A stretch of 64,000 nt of DNA from Bacillus sp. THAF10 (GTDB lineage Bacteria > Bacillota > Bacilli > Bacillales > Bacillaceae_I): contig NZ_CP045403.1 of the NCBI RefSeq assembly GCF_009363695.1, forward strand, positions 662,001 through 726,000. The letters are read 5' to 3'. Below, one piece after another: positions 1 to 8,092 of this stretch (positions are counted from its first letter, which is position 1; each line of letters opens with the position of its first letter). Below the pieces are notes generated by a model. That model was not told the DNA's origin. It did no database searches and worked only from the letters and a program-made list of their open reading frames with translations. The position numbers and the translations under genes were made by a program.

Positions 1-666
1 GGTGGTATGACGAGGGTCTTTATCGCTTCTGAGGATATTGCCTCACGTGCTGTTATTCAGCCCAATCAAGTCACCACCATGGAAATCCCCAATCGATTTG
101 TAAATGAATCCCACATCACAGATGTATCAGAACTTGCGAACAGGGTGTCCGTCGTCCCACTTTCAAAAGGAGAACTAATTACCTCCAGTATGATTAAGCC
201 TGTTGCTAGTGTAAGAGAAGAAAATAACCGGATTGTTACGTTAACTCAATCTGAAAGGGTCCGTTTTGATGAACAATTAGAAGCGCTCGATCGGGTCGAT
301 ATTATTGTTTCTCATAAGTTTGACGGAGAATCCAAGACGGAAATTTTTATGACAGATGTCCTAGTTGCTGGGGTCGTGAAAAGCGGCGGAGATTTTTCAG
401 GTATCGCGGTTGAAATTCCTACTGAGGATGCGCCACAGCTTATACATATGCAAAATTACGCAGACAGCATCCGAATCTTAAAAGCGAATGTTGGAAAAGG
501 CAACACCATTAATGATGTAGAGGAAGCTCCTTCAGAAGAACCGCCAGCTGAAGAGGAGAAGGAAGAAGCAAAGGAAGAGCCAAAGGAAGAGCCTAAGAAA
601 GAAGCTCCAAAGGAAGAAAAGCCAAAAGAAGAGAAAAAAGACAAAGACAAGGACGGCAACAACTAG
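1..666 (+). CDS. cpaB: Flp pilus assembly protein CpaB/RcpC, 5' partial
   Basis: The visible part holds a SAF-type domain (VFIASEDIASRAVIQPNQ onward, about the first 70 residues). In the CpaB/RcpC family this domain follows an N-terminal membrane helix and helps assemble the Tad/Flp pilus at the cell surface. No membrane helix is present and the frame is open to base 1, so the true start lies upstream of the window; the ATG at 7 is only the first internal Met. The last ~50 residues are a Glu/Lys/Pro-rich disordered tail built on EEPKE-like repeats. The following tad genes (TadZ, CpaF, TadB, TadC) lie close on the same strand and support the call. Confidence 0.82.
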   Translation, partial: GGMTRVFIASEDIASRAVIQPNQVTTMEIPNRFVNESHITDVSELANRVSVVPLSKGELITSSMIKPVASVREENNRIVTLTQSERVRFDEQLEALDRVDIIVSHKFDGESKTEIFMTDVLVAGVVKSGGDFSGIAVEIPTEDAPQLIHMQNYADSIRILKANVGKGNTINDVEEAPSEEPPAEEEKEEAKEEPKEEPKKEAPKEEKPKEEKKDKDKDGNN

Positions 667-682
667 ATGGAGGATGTAAGAG

Positions 683-1846
683 ATGAAAGATAATCCGAAA
701 GTGTTAATCGTTAGTGAGGAAGAGGTAATTGCAGATCAGCTTCAGCGGGTCTTATCGGAAGAAGGTCAGGTGGAAGGGCTGCAATACCAGGAGCTACGAG
801 GAGAGTTTGATCGCTTAGCACCTGATTTGATTTTTATCGTCCAAACGGAGGATGAGTCGACTTGCATCGATGCCATTGATTATATTCATCAGGAAAATCC
901 GCTTGTGATGGTCGTGTTTATTGCTGCATCGCAAAACTTTCAGCTGCTGCGGACGGTAACAAGAGCCGGTGCAACTGACTTCTTTGTGTTCCCAGATGAG
1001 TGGACATTGTTTAACGGGAAGCTTGAGAGTATCCTGCATATGGCAAAAGAAAGAAAGTCCCAGTATGAGGAAGTGGCAAGCTCTCAACAAACGTTTAAAC
1101 GCGGTCGTGGTCAGGTGTTTTCTTTTTACAGTGGTAAGGGTGGCAGTGGCAGGACGTTAATCGCCTCTACCTTTGCGCAAACGTTAAAGTTCGAATCCAC
1201 AGCACAGGTATTGTTAATTGATTTAAACCTCCAATATGGAGGAGTGGAGACGTTTCTTTCCATCGAATCGAATCGCTCGATTGCAGACCTTTTGCCAGTT
1301 TTAGATGAGCTTAATGAAGGACATATTCGCAATGTTTCCGAGCGCGAGGAGTACTCAAAGCTAGAGGTACTCTTAAGTCCAAGGGATGCAGAAGTGGCCG
1401 AAAGCTTAACAGATCTATTTGTCTCAAAATTAATTCGAACATGCCGAAGAAGCTATGATTTTGTCTTGATTGATCTTCCGGTTTCCATGAATGAACAGAC
1501 CTACACGGCTCTAGAGGAGTCGGACAAAATCTTTTATATATTAAATCTTGATACCCCATCAATCAGCATGCTAAAACAGGTGGAATTGCTTTTTGCTAGA
1601 CTTGGTCTCGACATGAAGGAGCGAGTGCAGCTCGTGTTTAATGAGGTAGGCAGAGAAAATGAGATTAGCCCAAAGGATGTAAAAGAAATGCTCGAATATC
1701 CAACAGCTGTCGAGCTGAAACGTGATATTAAAGGCGTCCAATCTTTTGTAAATAAAAGTGAGCCACTACGAAAAGAAGCAGATGAGAAAAAGATCATCCC
1801 GTTTGCAAAGGATATTCGAAAATGGGTCAGTGGGATGATTGAGTAA
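683..1846 (+). CDS. tadZ: TadZ/CpaE-like pilus-localisation ATPase
   Basis: A 387-residue protein. Its N-terminal ~120 residues look like an atypical response-regulator receiver fold (VLIVSEEEVIADQLQRVL). A MinD/ParA-type ATPase domain follows, with the deviant Walker A KGGSGRT at about residues 150-156 and a LIDLNLQYGG segment after it. In the TadZ/CpaE family this ATPase places the Tad secretion machine at its site in the cell. A good GGAGG ribosome binding site lies before the ATG at 683, 16 bases after the cpaB stop, so the gene is probably co-transcribed with cpaB and cpaF. Confidence 0.85.
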   Translation: MKDNPKVLIVSEEEVIADQLQRVLSEEGQVEGLQYQELRGEFDRLAPDLIFIVQTEDESTCIDAIDYIHQENPLVMVVFIAASQNFQLLRTVTRAGATDFFVFPDEWTLFNGKLESILHMAKERKSQYEEVASSQQTFKRGRGQVFSFYSGKGGSGRTLIASTFAQTLKFESTAQVLLIDLNLQYGGVETFLSIESNRSIADLLPVLDELNEGHIRNVSEREEYSKLEVLLSPRDAEVAESLTDLFVSKLIRTCRRSYDFVLIDLPVSMNEQTYTALEESDKIFYILNLDTPSISMLKQVELLFARLGLDMKERVQLVFNEVGRENEISPKDVKEMLEYPTAVELKRDIKGVQSFVNKSEPLRKEADEKKIIPFAKDIRKWVSGMIE

Positions 1847-1876
1847 GAAAAATGGATGATGAAGGAATGAATATGG

Positions 1877-3220
1877 ATGTCAATTTTTAATCGAAAAGGG
1901 AAAAGTTCTGACAGACAATCGCATGAAAGAACTTTATACGAAAATCCATATATTAATGAGCTTGTGGAGCACTATAAAACTCGTATTCTTAAAGAATCGA
2001 ATCTTGAGGTGCTGACAAGCTTGTCGCAAGGGGAAATGAGGCTGAGGATTGAGCAGTTAATTTCCCAGTTTATGAGTGAGGAAAAGGTGATTATTTCTCG
2101 CCATGATAAAGAAATGCTGCTGACGAGGATTATAGATGAGTCGGTAGGCTACGGGCCGCTTGAGTCTGTCCTGAATGATCCAAGCATCACAGAGATTCTC
2201 ATCAACGGACATAAGGAAGTATATGTTGAGCGGGAAGGAAAGCTGGAATTATCTTCTATTACCTTTAAGGATGATCAGCATATTCGACATGTCATTGATC
2301 GGATCGTTGCGCCAATCGGCCGAAGAATAGATGAAAGCTCGCCAATGGTGGATGCAAGACTCCCGGATGGAAGTCGTGTGAATGCGGTTATTCCGCCAAT
2401 CAGCTTAAATGGCCCTCTCGTTTGTATCCGTAAATTCAGACAGGATCCCTTCAAAATGCAGGATCTTCTGCAGTTTGATTCCTTGAGTGATGACATGGCC
2501 ATTTTCTTAGATGCGATTGTAAAAGCCAAACACAATATTCTCATCAGTGGTGGTACGGGTAGTGGGAAAACGACTCTACTAAATGTTCTTGGTAGCTCCA
2601 TTCCACTTAATGAGCGGGTAATTACGATTGAGGACTCTGCAGAGCTTCGACTAGATAAGCCGAATGTCGTTGGATTAGAGGCACGTCCGCAAAACGTCGA
2701 AGGCAAAGGGGAAATTACGATTCGCCACCTTGTGAAAAATGCCCTCCGGATGCGCCCCGACAGAATCATCGTCGGAGAGGTTCGTGGAGCAGAAGCCTTT
2801 GATATGCTACAAGCAATGAACACTGGACATGAAGGTTCGATCACCACCATTCATGCTAACTCCCCATTTGACGCACTGCGAAGAGTAGAGGGAATGGTCA
2901 TCATGGCAGGAATGGACCTACCAACAGCTGTCATAAGGGAGTACATCCTTGGCGCACTTGATTTTATCGTCCAGGGTGAACGTTTAACAGATGGAACCCG
3001 TCGGATAACCAGTATCTCTGAGGTACATAGAACCTCGACAGGAGATATGGAAATTGTCGAGATCTTCCGCTTTTACCGTACTGGGATAAAAGAGGATGGC
3101 AAAGCGGACGGGTATTATGCACCAACTGGGAAAATTCCAGTGTGCCTAAAAAAGCTGAAAATGTATGGCCTTGATATTGGTGAAGAGTTGTTTCAGGAAG
3201 CGAAGGTGAAGGCATTATGA
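1877..3220 (+). CDS. cpaF: Tad pilus assembly/secretion ATPase CpaF (TadA)
   Basis: A 447-residue secretion ATPase of the GspE/VirB11 superfamily that powers Flp pilin assembly. Walker A GGTGSGKTT lies near residue 225. The downstream IIVGEVRGAEAFDMLQAMN and GSITTIHANSP segments are the Walker B and His-box region typical of CpaF. The N-terminal region (ITEILINGHKEVYVEREGKL) is the usual CpaF N-domain. The length matches the family. The stop overlaps the start of tadB by 4 bp (ATGA), which indicates translational coupling. Confidence 0.93.
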   Translation: MSIFNRKGKSSDRQSHERTLYENPYINELVEHYKTRILKESNLEVLTSLSQGEMRLRIEQLISQFMSEEKVIISRHDKEMLLTRIIDESVGYGPLESVLNDPSITEILINGHKEVYVEREGKLELSSITFKDDQHIRHVIDRIVAPIGRRIDESSPMVDARLPDGSRVNAVIPPISLNGPLVCIRKFRQDPFKMQDLLQFDSLSDDMAIFLDAIVKAKHNILISGGTGSGKTTLLNVLGSSIPLNERVITIEDSAELRLDKPNVVGLEARPQNVEGKGEITIRHLVKNALRMRPDRIIVGEVRGAEAFDMLQAMNTGHEGSITTIHANSPFDALRRVEGMVIMAGMDLPTAVIREYILGALDFIVQGERLTDGTRRITSISEVHRTSTGDMEIVEIFRFYRTGIKEDGKADGYYAPTGKIPVCLKKLKMYGLDIGEELFQEAKVKAL

Positions 3221-4158
3221 ACAACACGCTCATGCTAGAAGCCGCGATAGCTGGACTTGCTGCTCTACTGTTTGTTTGGGGTATGTATGCTTACCTTGGC
3301 TATCGAAAAGAAAAAAAGGAAATCAAACAAGTATACGGTGCTCATTTTCAGAAAAACCAGGAACGAACGAGCTTTATTTCTTCACTGGGAGACCGTTTTG
3401 ATAAATCAACTTACGCTGGGGCGGTTAGGGAAAAGCTGCTTCAAGCCAATGTTACCCTCTTGCCATCTGAGTTTTATGCGATTTTAATCCTGGTAGGGTT
3501 TGCTGCAGGTATTTTCTTGTTTTCTGTCTTTAATCTGAGCTTTTTCGCAAGCTTTTTCGTTGGCGCGATTTTAAGCGTCAGTGCCAACTTCTTCTTTTTC
3601 ATCATTCGTAAAAATAAGTACATGGACAGAATAAGTGACCAGCTTTCTGAGGTTTGCCGGATGATGGCAAACAGTACAAAAGCAGGCCTGACGATTACCC
3701 AAGCCATCGAAGTCGTGGCAGGTGAAATGGGAGGCCCAGCTGGGGAAGAATTTAAAAACATGGCCCATAATCTTCGTCTTGGAGTCGATATGGAACGGGT
3801 GCTCAAGCAATTAGAGCGAAAAATCCCAACAAAGGAATTTAAGCTGTTTGTAGCCACCATCCTTATCCAGCGAAAGTCAGGTGGGAATCTCTCCGCAGTA
3901 TTAGAAGAGATGGCAAGAACCTTAGACGATAGGAAAATTTTGAAGCAAACGGTCAAAACCATGACGGCGGAGCAACGTTTTATCTCCTACATTCTGCCTG
4001 CGATGCCAATTTTCATGATTTTCATGATGAACACGGTGATGGATGGGTTTATAGATCCTATATTCACCTTACCGGGTGCTATTCTAACCATTATTTTCGC
4101 TATCGGACTATTAATCTCATTTGTACTCGTTCGCGCGGTTACAAATATAAGGGTGTAA
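3217..4158 (+). CDS. tadB: Tad pilus inner-membrane platform protein TadB
   Basis: A 313-residue GspF-type membrane protein. There is one N-terminal helix (residues ~7-27), a pair of helices around residues 85-135, a cytoplasmic helical domain containing the family pattern MANSTKAGLTITQAIEVVA, and two C-terminal helices. TadB and TadC together form the membrane platform on which CpaF acts. It starts inside the cpaF stop codon and ends 4 bases before tadC, the standard tadA-tadB-tadC order. Confidence 0.88.
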   Translation: MNNTLMLEAAIAGLAALLFVWGMYAYLGYRKEKKEIKQVYGAHFQKNQERTSFISSLGDRFDKSTYAGAVREKLLQANVTLLPSEFYAILILVGFAAGIFLFSVFNLSFFASFFVGAILSVSANFFFFIIRKNKYMDRISDQLSEVCRMMANSTKAGLTITQAIEVVAGEMGGPAGEEFKNMAHNLRLGVDMERVLKQLERKIPTKEFKLFVATILIQRKSGGNLSAVLEEMARTLDDRKILKQTVKTMTAEQRFISYILPAMPIFMIFMMNTVMDGFIDPIFTLPGAILTIIFAIGLLISFVLVRAVTNIRV

Positions 4159-4162
4159 AGCT

Positions 4163-5098
4163 ATGGACTCATTGATTTTAGTAGTGGTCATACTGTTCTG
4201 GTTATGTGTATTTTTAGGACTTGTGAACATCTACCAATATAAAACAAAAAAGAAGGTGCTGACAGGTCACCTGAACGAGGTTATTGTCGAAAGATCCTTT
4301 TTAGGAAAGCCAGAAAAAACCACGCGCATAAGTAAGCTAATTGCAAAGCTTTCTAAATACGCAGATGATTTTTCGGCTTTAGGGGAGCGAATCAATTTTT
4401 TTAGTGAATCCTCTGACCTTGCTGTACTTTTGAAAAAAGCGGGCTATCCGTACGAGTTAACTGTCGGAAGGCTACAGGGAGCGAAAATTGTTTTCTTTAT
4501 TTTAGGCTTTTTGGCAGGGGCCACTTCGGTCATTCTCGGGCTTCCTTTTTCCAATATACTATTTGTAGCTCTTCCTTTTGCTGGCTTTTTTGTTCCGATT
4601 TTGTGGATTCGTTCCAAAGCAAAGGAACGGCAAAACAGGCTACGTCGTGATCTGCCAGATTTTCTAGACACCGTTACCATCAGTCTTCAGGCAGGGGCTG
4701 GGCTGGATCAGGCAATTCGGGAAACAATTAACCACTTTGAAGGTCCAATTCGCCAGGAGTTTTCAAGGCTCATGAGTGAAATTAGCATCGGTGTTCCGCG
4801 GGAAAAAGCATACAAGGATATGCTGGAGCGCAACGACAATCCGGATTTTCAAAACTTTATTAAAGCGCTACTTCAAGGAACAAAGCTAGGAGTGCCGGTT
4901 GCCACGACATTCCGAATTCAATCAGAAGAGATTCGAAAGGTTAGCATTGAACAGGTAAAAGAAAAAGCAGCAAAAGCCTCTCCAAAGGTTACGCTCATCA
5001 CCTCCTTTGTCATCGCACCGACAATTATGCTCTTTATCCTAGGACTAGTAGTGCTTAACCTGATTTACGGAGATAACAATATTTTAGATATGCTCTAA
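4163..5098 (+). CDS. tadC: Tad pilus inner-membrane platform protein TadC
   Basis: A 311-residue second GspF-type platform protein. It has an N-terminal helix, a helix pair at about residues 110-155, the T2SSF segment PDFLDTVTISLQAGAGLDQAIRE split across the cytoplasmic domain, and a C-terminal helix. It resembles TadB in layout, as expected for this paralogous pair. The next gene, the pilin, is 94 bases away and has its own very strong ribosome binding site, so pilin can be made in excess of the machine. Confidence 0.87.
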   Translation: MDSLILVVVILFWLCVFLGLVNIYQYKTKKKVLTGHLNEVIVERSFLGKPEKTTRISKLIAKLSKYADDFSALGERINFFSESSDLAVLLKKAGYPYELTVGRLQGAKIVFFILGFLAGATSVILGLPFSNILFVALPFAGFFVPILWIRSKAKERQNRLRRDLPDFLDTVTISLQAGAGLDQAIRETINHFEGPIRQEFSRLMSEISIGVPREKAYKDMLERNDNPDFQNFIKALLQGTKLGVPVATTFRIQSEEIRKVSIEQVKEKAAKASPKVTLITSFVIAPTIMLFILGLVVLNLIYGDNNILDML

Positions 5099-5192
5099 AA
5101 AAATTCCGCTTTTGAAAGGAGTGATGTAGAGATTCTACTAAGCTCGTATTTTCAAAATTTATTAACCAAAAAAATTTTAGGAGGAATATAAA

Positions 5193-5426
5193 ATGAAAAA
5201 AATGATGCAAGGGTTGGCAGCAAAAGCACAGGGATTAATGGTTCAAGCAAGAAACGCAGTTAACAACGAACGTGGAGCACAAACAATTGAGTGGGTAGCA
5301 TTAGCGTTAGTTATTCTTTTCTTGATGGCGGCAGTTTCTACTGCGATGAAGGGTAACGGAGGGGATATTGCTAGCAGTATGGTTAATAAAATTTCTGAGT
5401 TAATTAAACGAGTGGGAAGCGAGTAA
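5193..5426 (+). CDS. Flp-type class IVb prepilin
   Basis: A 77-residue small protein with a class III leader. A basic 28-residue N-terminus ends in ERG, followed by AQTIEW and a ~20-residue hydrophobic stretch. The prepilin peptidase site would be Gly28|Ala29, with Glu at position +5 and Trp where Flp pilins usually carry Tyr. The mature pilin would be only about 49 residues, normal for Flp. The AGGAGGA ribosome binding site 8 bases before ATG is the strongest in the locus. No prepilin peptidase is visible here; it may lie upstream of the window. Confidence 0.85.
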   Translation: MKKMMQGLAAKAQGLMVQARNAVNNERGAQTIEWVALALVILFLMAAVSTAMKGNGGDIASSMVNKISELIKRVGSE

Positions 5427-5432
5427 TCGAAT

Positions 5433-6854
5433 ATGAGAATCCACTTAGAGAAGAAACTCATCTTGTTTTTACTACTTTCTCTAATTTTAGTGCTTGCTGG
5501 CTGCCAAGAGGATTCCGCGGGGAACACTGAAACAAACCCGCCGGAGCAGGAAACTCCTTCTGAGGAAAAGCCAAATGAAAAAGATGAGGAAGAGCAAAAG
5601 TCACAAGAAGAAACAGATAATAGTGGGAATGATGAACAACTTTTAGACACCATAATAAACACCCCGCCTATTCCTGAAACGATAGAGGGAGTCGTAAATT
5701 ATCCTATTGGGGAATTAGCGCATATAAAAAGCACCACGGAGGAAGCAGGAGAGTATCTGAAAGAAATTCCACCTTTATCTGAGGATGCATCAGAAGAAGA
5801 AATGACACAATACGTAAATTATATCTATGCTCTATTCAAAGTGGACTATGAATCCCCTGACTCCTTATTAGAATCAATGGAAATTATGAATGCGGATAAT
5901 CCTGATGAAGTAACAAATAAGGAACTTCAAAAAGACCAATACAATGTGATTATCGCCCTAGATGCCAGTGGAAGTATGGCTAATTACATAGGCGATAAAA
6001 CGATGATGGACATCGCAAAAGAGGCTATAAATGAGTATGTAGGCTCTTTGCCGGAGAATGCTAATGTTGGTCTCCGAGTATATGGACATGAAGGAACAGG
6101 ATCTGATGCAGACAAACAGTTGTCATGTGACGCTAATGAGTTAATTTATGAGTTAGGATCATTTGACAAAAGTAGTTTTGAAACTGCGTTAAACCCGATT
6201 AAACCAGCTGGATGGACACCATTAGCTAGTGCTCTTGAGCAATCAGCAGAGGACTTGAAAAAATTCAGTTCTGAAAACAGTCGTAATGTTATTTATTTTG
6301 TAAGTGATGGGATTGAAACGTGTGATGGTAATCCGGTTGAAGCGGCAAAAGCAGCCAAAGCTTCCGGTATGGACCCAATTGTAAATATTATTGGCTTTGG
6401 AGTTAATAACGAAGATAGCAAAAAATTAAAGGAAATTGCAGATGCAGCAGGTGGAAATTATGCGGATGTTCATAATCAATCCCAACTAAACGAGCAATTT
6501 AGCAAATCCGTTGATGAGGTTTTAAAATGGCAAGCATGGCACACCAAATCTCAAAGCGAAGTAGCGAATAATTACCATGAAAACTTTTTCGGTTTGAATG
6601 CCTGGGAGAACAAATGGATGAGTAAAAATATTCATTTTTCTTTATCAGCAAGCACAGCAATAACCATTTTATCAAATGAAAACTTAATCACCTACGATCA
6701 AAAGTACTGGATGGATGACTTACTCAAAGAAAAATTCAAAAAACAAGAAAAACTAGTAAAAAACCTATACAACAAACTTTTCGAACTCAACAAAGAAAAC
6801 TACAACAACAAAATGGACGAAATTTACAAAATCTATAAAAAGAACAGCCAGTGA
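5433..6854 (+). CDS. Lipoprotein with von Willebrand factor A domain, in the Tad locus
   Basis: A 473-residue protein with a lipoprotein signal (LVLAGC, Cys at about residue 24). An acidic linker of ~45 residues and a vWA domain from about residue 170 follow. The MIDAS metal site is visible as DASGS (residues ~177-181) with a later TPL threonine. vWA domains bind ligands or partner proteins through a bound divalent metal. It sits 6 bases after the pilin stop, so it is likely a surface adhesin or assembly partner of the pilus (inference). The Lys/Asn-rich C-terminus is AT-richer than the neighbours. The TGA stop coincides with the first bases of a REP-like palindrome. Confidence 0.8.
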   Translation: MRIHLEKKLILFLLLSLILVLAGCQEDSAGNTETNPPEQETPSEEKPNEKDEEEQKSQEETDNSGNDEQLLDTIINTPPIPETIEGVVNYPIGELAHIKSTTEEAGEYLKEIPPLSEDASEEEMTQYVNYIYALFKVDYESPDSLLESMEIMNADNPDEVTNKELQKDQYNVIIALDASGSMANYIGDKTMMDIAKEAINEYVGSLPENANVGLRVYGHEGTGSDADKQLSCDANELIYELGSFDKSSFETALNPIKPAGWTPLASALEQSAEDLKKFSSENSRNVIYFVSDGIETCDGNPVEAAKAAKASGMDPIVNIIGFGVNNEDSKKLKEIADAAGGNYADVHNQSQLNEQFSKSVDEVLKWQAWHTKSQSEVANNYHENFFGLNAWENKWMSKNIHFSLSASTAITILSNENLITYDQKYWMDDLLKEKFKKQEKLVKNLYNKLFELNKENYNNKMDEIYKIYKKNSQ

Positions 6855-6880
6855 GACAGGGGGACGGTTCTCCTGCCTCA
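6853..6880 (+). repeat. REP-like palindrome with GGGGACGGTTCT core
   Basis: An imperfect palindrome in which GAGACAGG pairs with CCTGCCTC around GGGACGGTTCT. Related sequences occur at 11094, 12943 (opposite strand) and 49005. The element begins within the TGA stop of the vWA lipoprotein gene. Confidence 0.65.
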
Positions 6881-6883
6881 AAA

Positions 6884-6923
6884 TAGAATAGAAGGTTTTA
6901 CTACCTTCTATTCTAGTATTTTT
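6884..6923 (+). terminator. Hairpin terminator or attenuator inside the tad locus
   Basis: A perfect 12-bp stem (TAGAATAGAAGG with CCTTCTATTCTA) and an 8-base loop are followed by GTATTTTT. It separates the pilus machine and pilin genes from the TadE/TadG genes, so it may lower expression of the latter. Confidence 0.75.
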
Positions 6924-6950
6924 AAAGGGAAACCAGGAGGATGGAAGCCG

Positions 6951-7349
6951 ATGCAGTGGATGAATAAGTGGAAGGACGATGAAAAAGGATCATTAACGAT
7001 AGAGTTTCTGGGGATGCTGCCGTTAATGCTCCTTATGATCCTTATTTTGTGGCAGTTTATGATTAGTGCGTATGGAGTGATTGTCACCCAATCTGCAGCC
7101 AATGATGCAGCCAAAGCGTATTCTCTTTCTGCTAATGAAAGTGAAGCAAGGGCTGCGGCAAGTGAGACACTGCAGGCCGGGAGTAATTTACGCTATGACA
7201 GTGTGTCTGTAAGCAAATCATCAGGCTCTCAAGAATTCGAGGTCACGGTTAATGCAGATCTAGAGCTTGTCTTTATTCCGAAAATGTGGGTCTCTAACAC
7301 ACCTTCTGTTAACATCTCCCGTACGGTAAGTGGAAGGGTTTTGGATTAA
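6951..7349 (+). CDS. TadE-like minor pseudopilin
   Basis: A 132-residue protein with the TadE pattern: a short basic/acidic N-terminus (WKDDEKGSLTIEFLG), a single membrane helix (residues ~18-40) and an extracytoplasmic domain. In TadE-family proteins the Gly-x4-Glu arrangement before the helix resembles a prepilin cleavage site, which here would fall at KG|SLTIEF. An AGGAGG site lies before ATG 6951. It ends one base before the TadG-like gene, so the two are translationally linked. Confidence 0.78.
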   Translation: MQWMNKWKDDEKGSLTIEFLGMLPLMLLMILILWQFMISAYGVIVTQSAANDAAKAYSLSANESEARAAASETLQAGSNLRYDSVSVSKSSGSQEFEVTVNADLELVFIPKMWVSNTPSVNISRTVSGRVLD

Positions 7350-7350
7350 G

Positions 7351-8016
7351 ATGAAAAAACTCAAAGATGAAAAGGGCAACATCATCCTCCTGACTCTTGG
7401 AACGTTTGCCGTGATGGGGCTTCTGTTTGTTCTGGTTTTCCATTTTGCTAAGGTGTTTGTGGTAAAAGAGTCCGCTTCTAACTACTCTGATCAGGCGAGT
7501 CTTGCAGCTGCGTCTGTCCTGCACGAAAAGCTGGTTGAGGAAATTGAAAATTATGATCGGTCGCTGCCAGGCTTTATTGATGAACTAGTAGATGCTGAAA
7601 GTCTGCAGGACAAAATTGAGAGGCGAAAGCAAGAGCTTCGCGGCACTTCGGATTGGCTAGAATTAGAGCTTGAACTCAAAGCCATCAACGAAGTCCTCAA
7701 AGAAGAGCTAGAATCGAATAATCCTTTTCTAAAAGATTACATGGATCGCGCATTAAATAATGCAAAGGCGGAAATTCCAGATGCAGTGGAGCGGACCATT
7801 CTTAACAACGATGGGCACTTAGACGGAACCGAAATTGAGTTCACAAATGACTTCCGAATAGAAGTGACCACCTCGGTGCGATTCACAGCGCTCCTGTTCG
7901 ATGATTACATCCCCGAACGAAACCGTTATGTGAAGCAAAAAAGCGAAAGTCCCTCGTTTGTTTTTTTAAGAAACATGAATGACAGTCAATGGCGCTACTG
8001 GAAAAAAGAATTTTAA
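7351..8016 (+). CDS. TadG-like pilus-assembly protein (putative Flp pilus N-terminal domain)
   Basis: A 221-residue protein starting at ATG 7351, directly after the tadE stop; an upstream GTG at 7330 would overlap tadE and is less likely. The N-terminus (KDEKGNIILLTL then a ~25-residue membrane helix, then SASNYSDQASLAAASVL) is characteristic of TadG-type N-terminal domains. The rest is a helical, charged extracytoplasmic part. It is shorter than proteobacterial TadG and has no vWA domain of its own. The separate vWA lipoprotein two genes upstream may supply that function (inference). Confidence 0.7.
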   Translation: MKKLKDEKGNIILLTLGTFAVMGLLFVLVFHFAKVFVVKESASNYSDQASLAAASVLHEKLVEEIENYDRSLPGFIDELVDAESLQDKIERRKQELRGTSDWLELELELKAINEVLKEELESNNPFLKDYMDRALNNAKAEIPDAVERTILNNDGHLDGTEIEFTNDFRIEVTTSVRFTALLFDDYIPERNRYVKQKSESPSFVFLRNMNDSQWRYWKKEF

Positions 8017-8092
8017 TAGATTGCTACGGGCTACAACGATAGAAATTCACCTTTGCTTTTAGGGTGCCCAATTAGTAATGGGAGGAAAGAAA

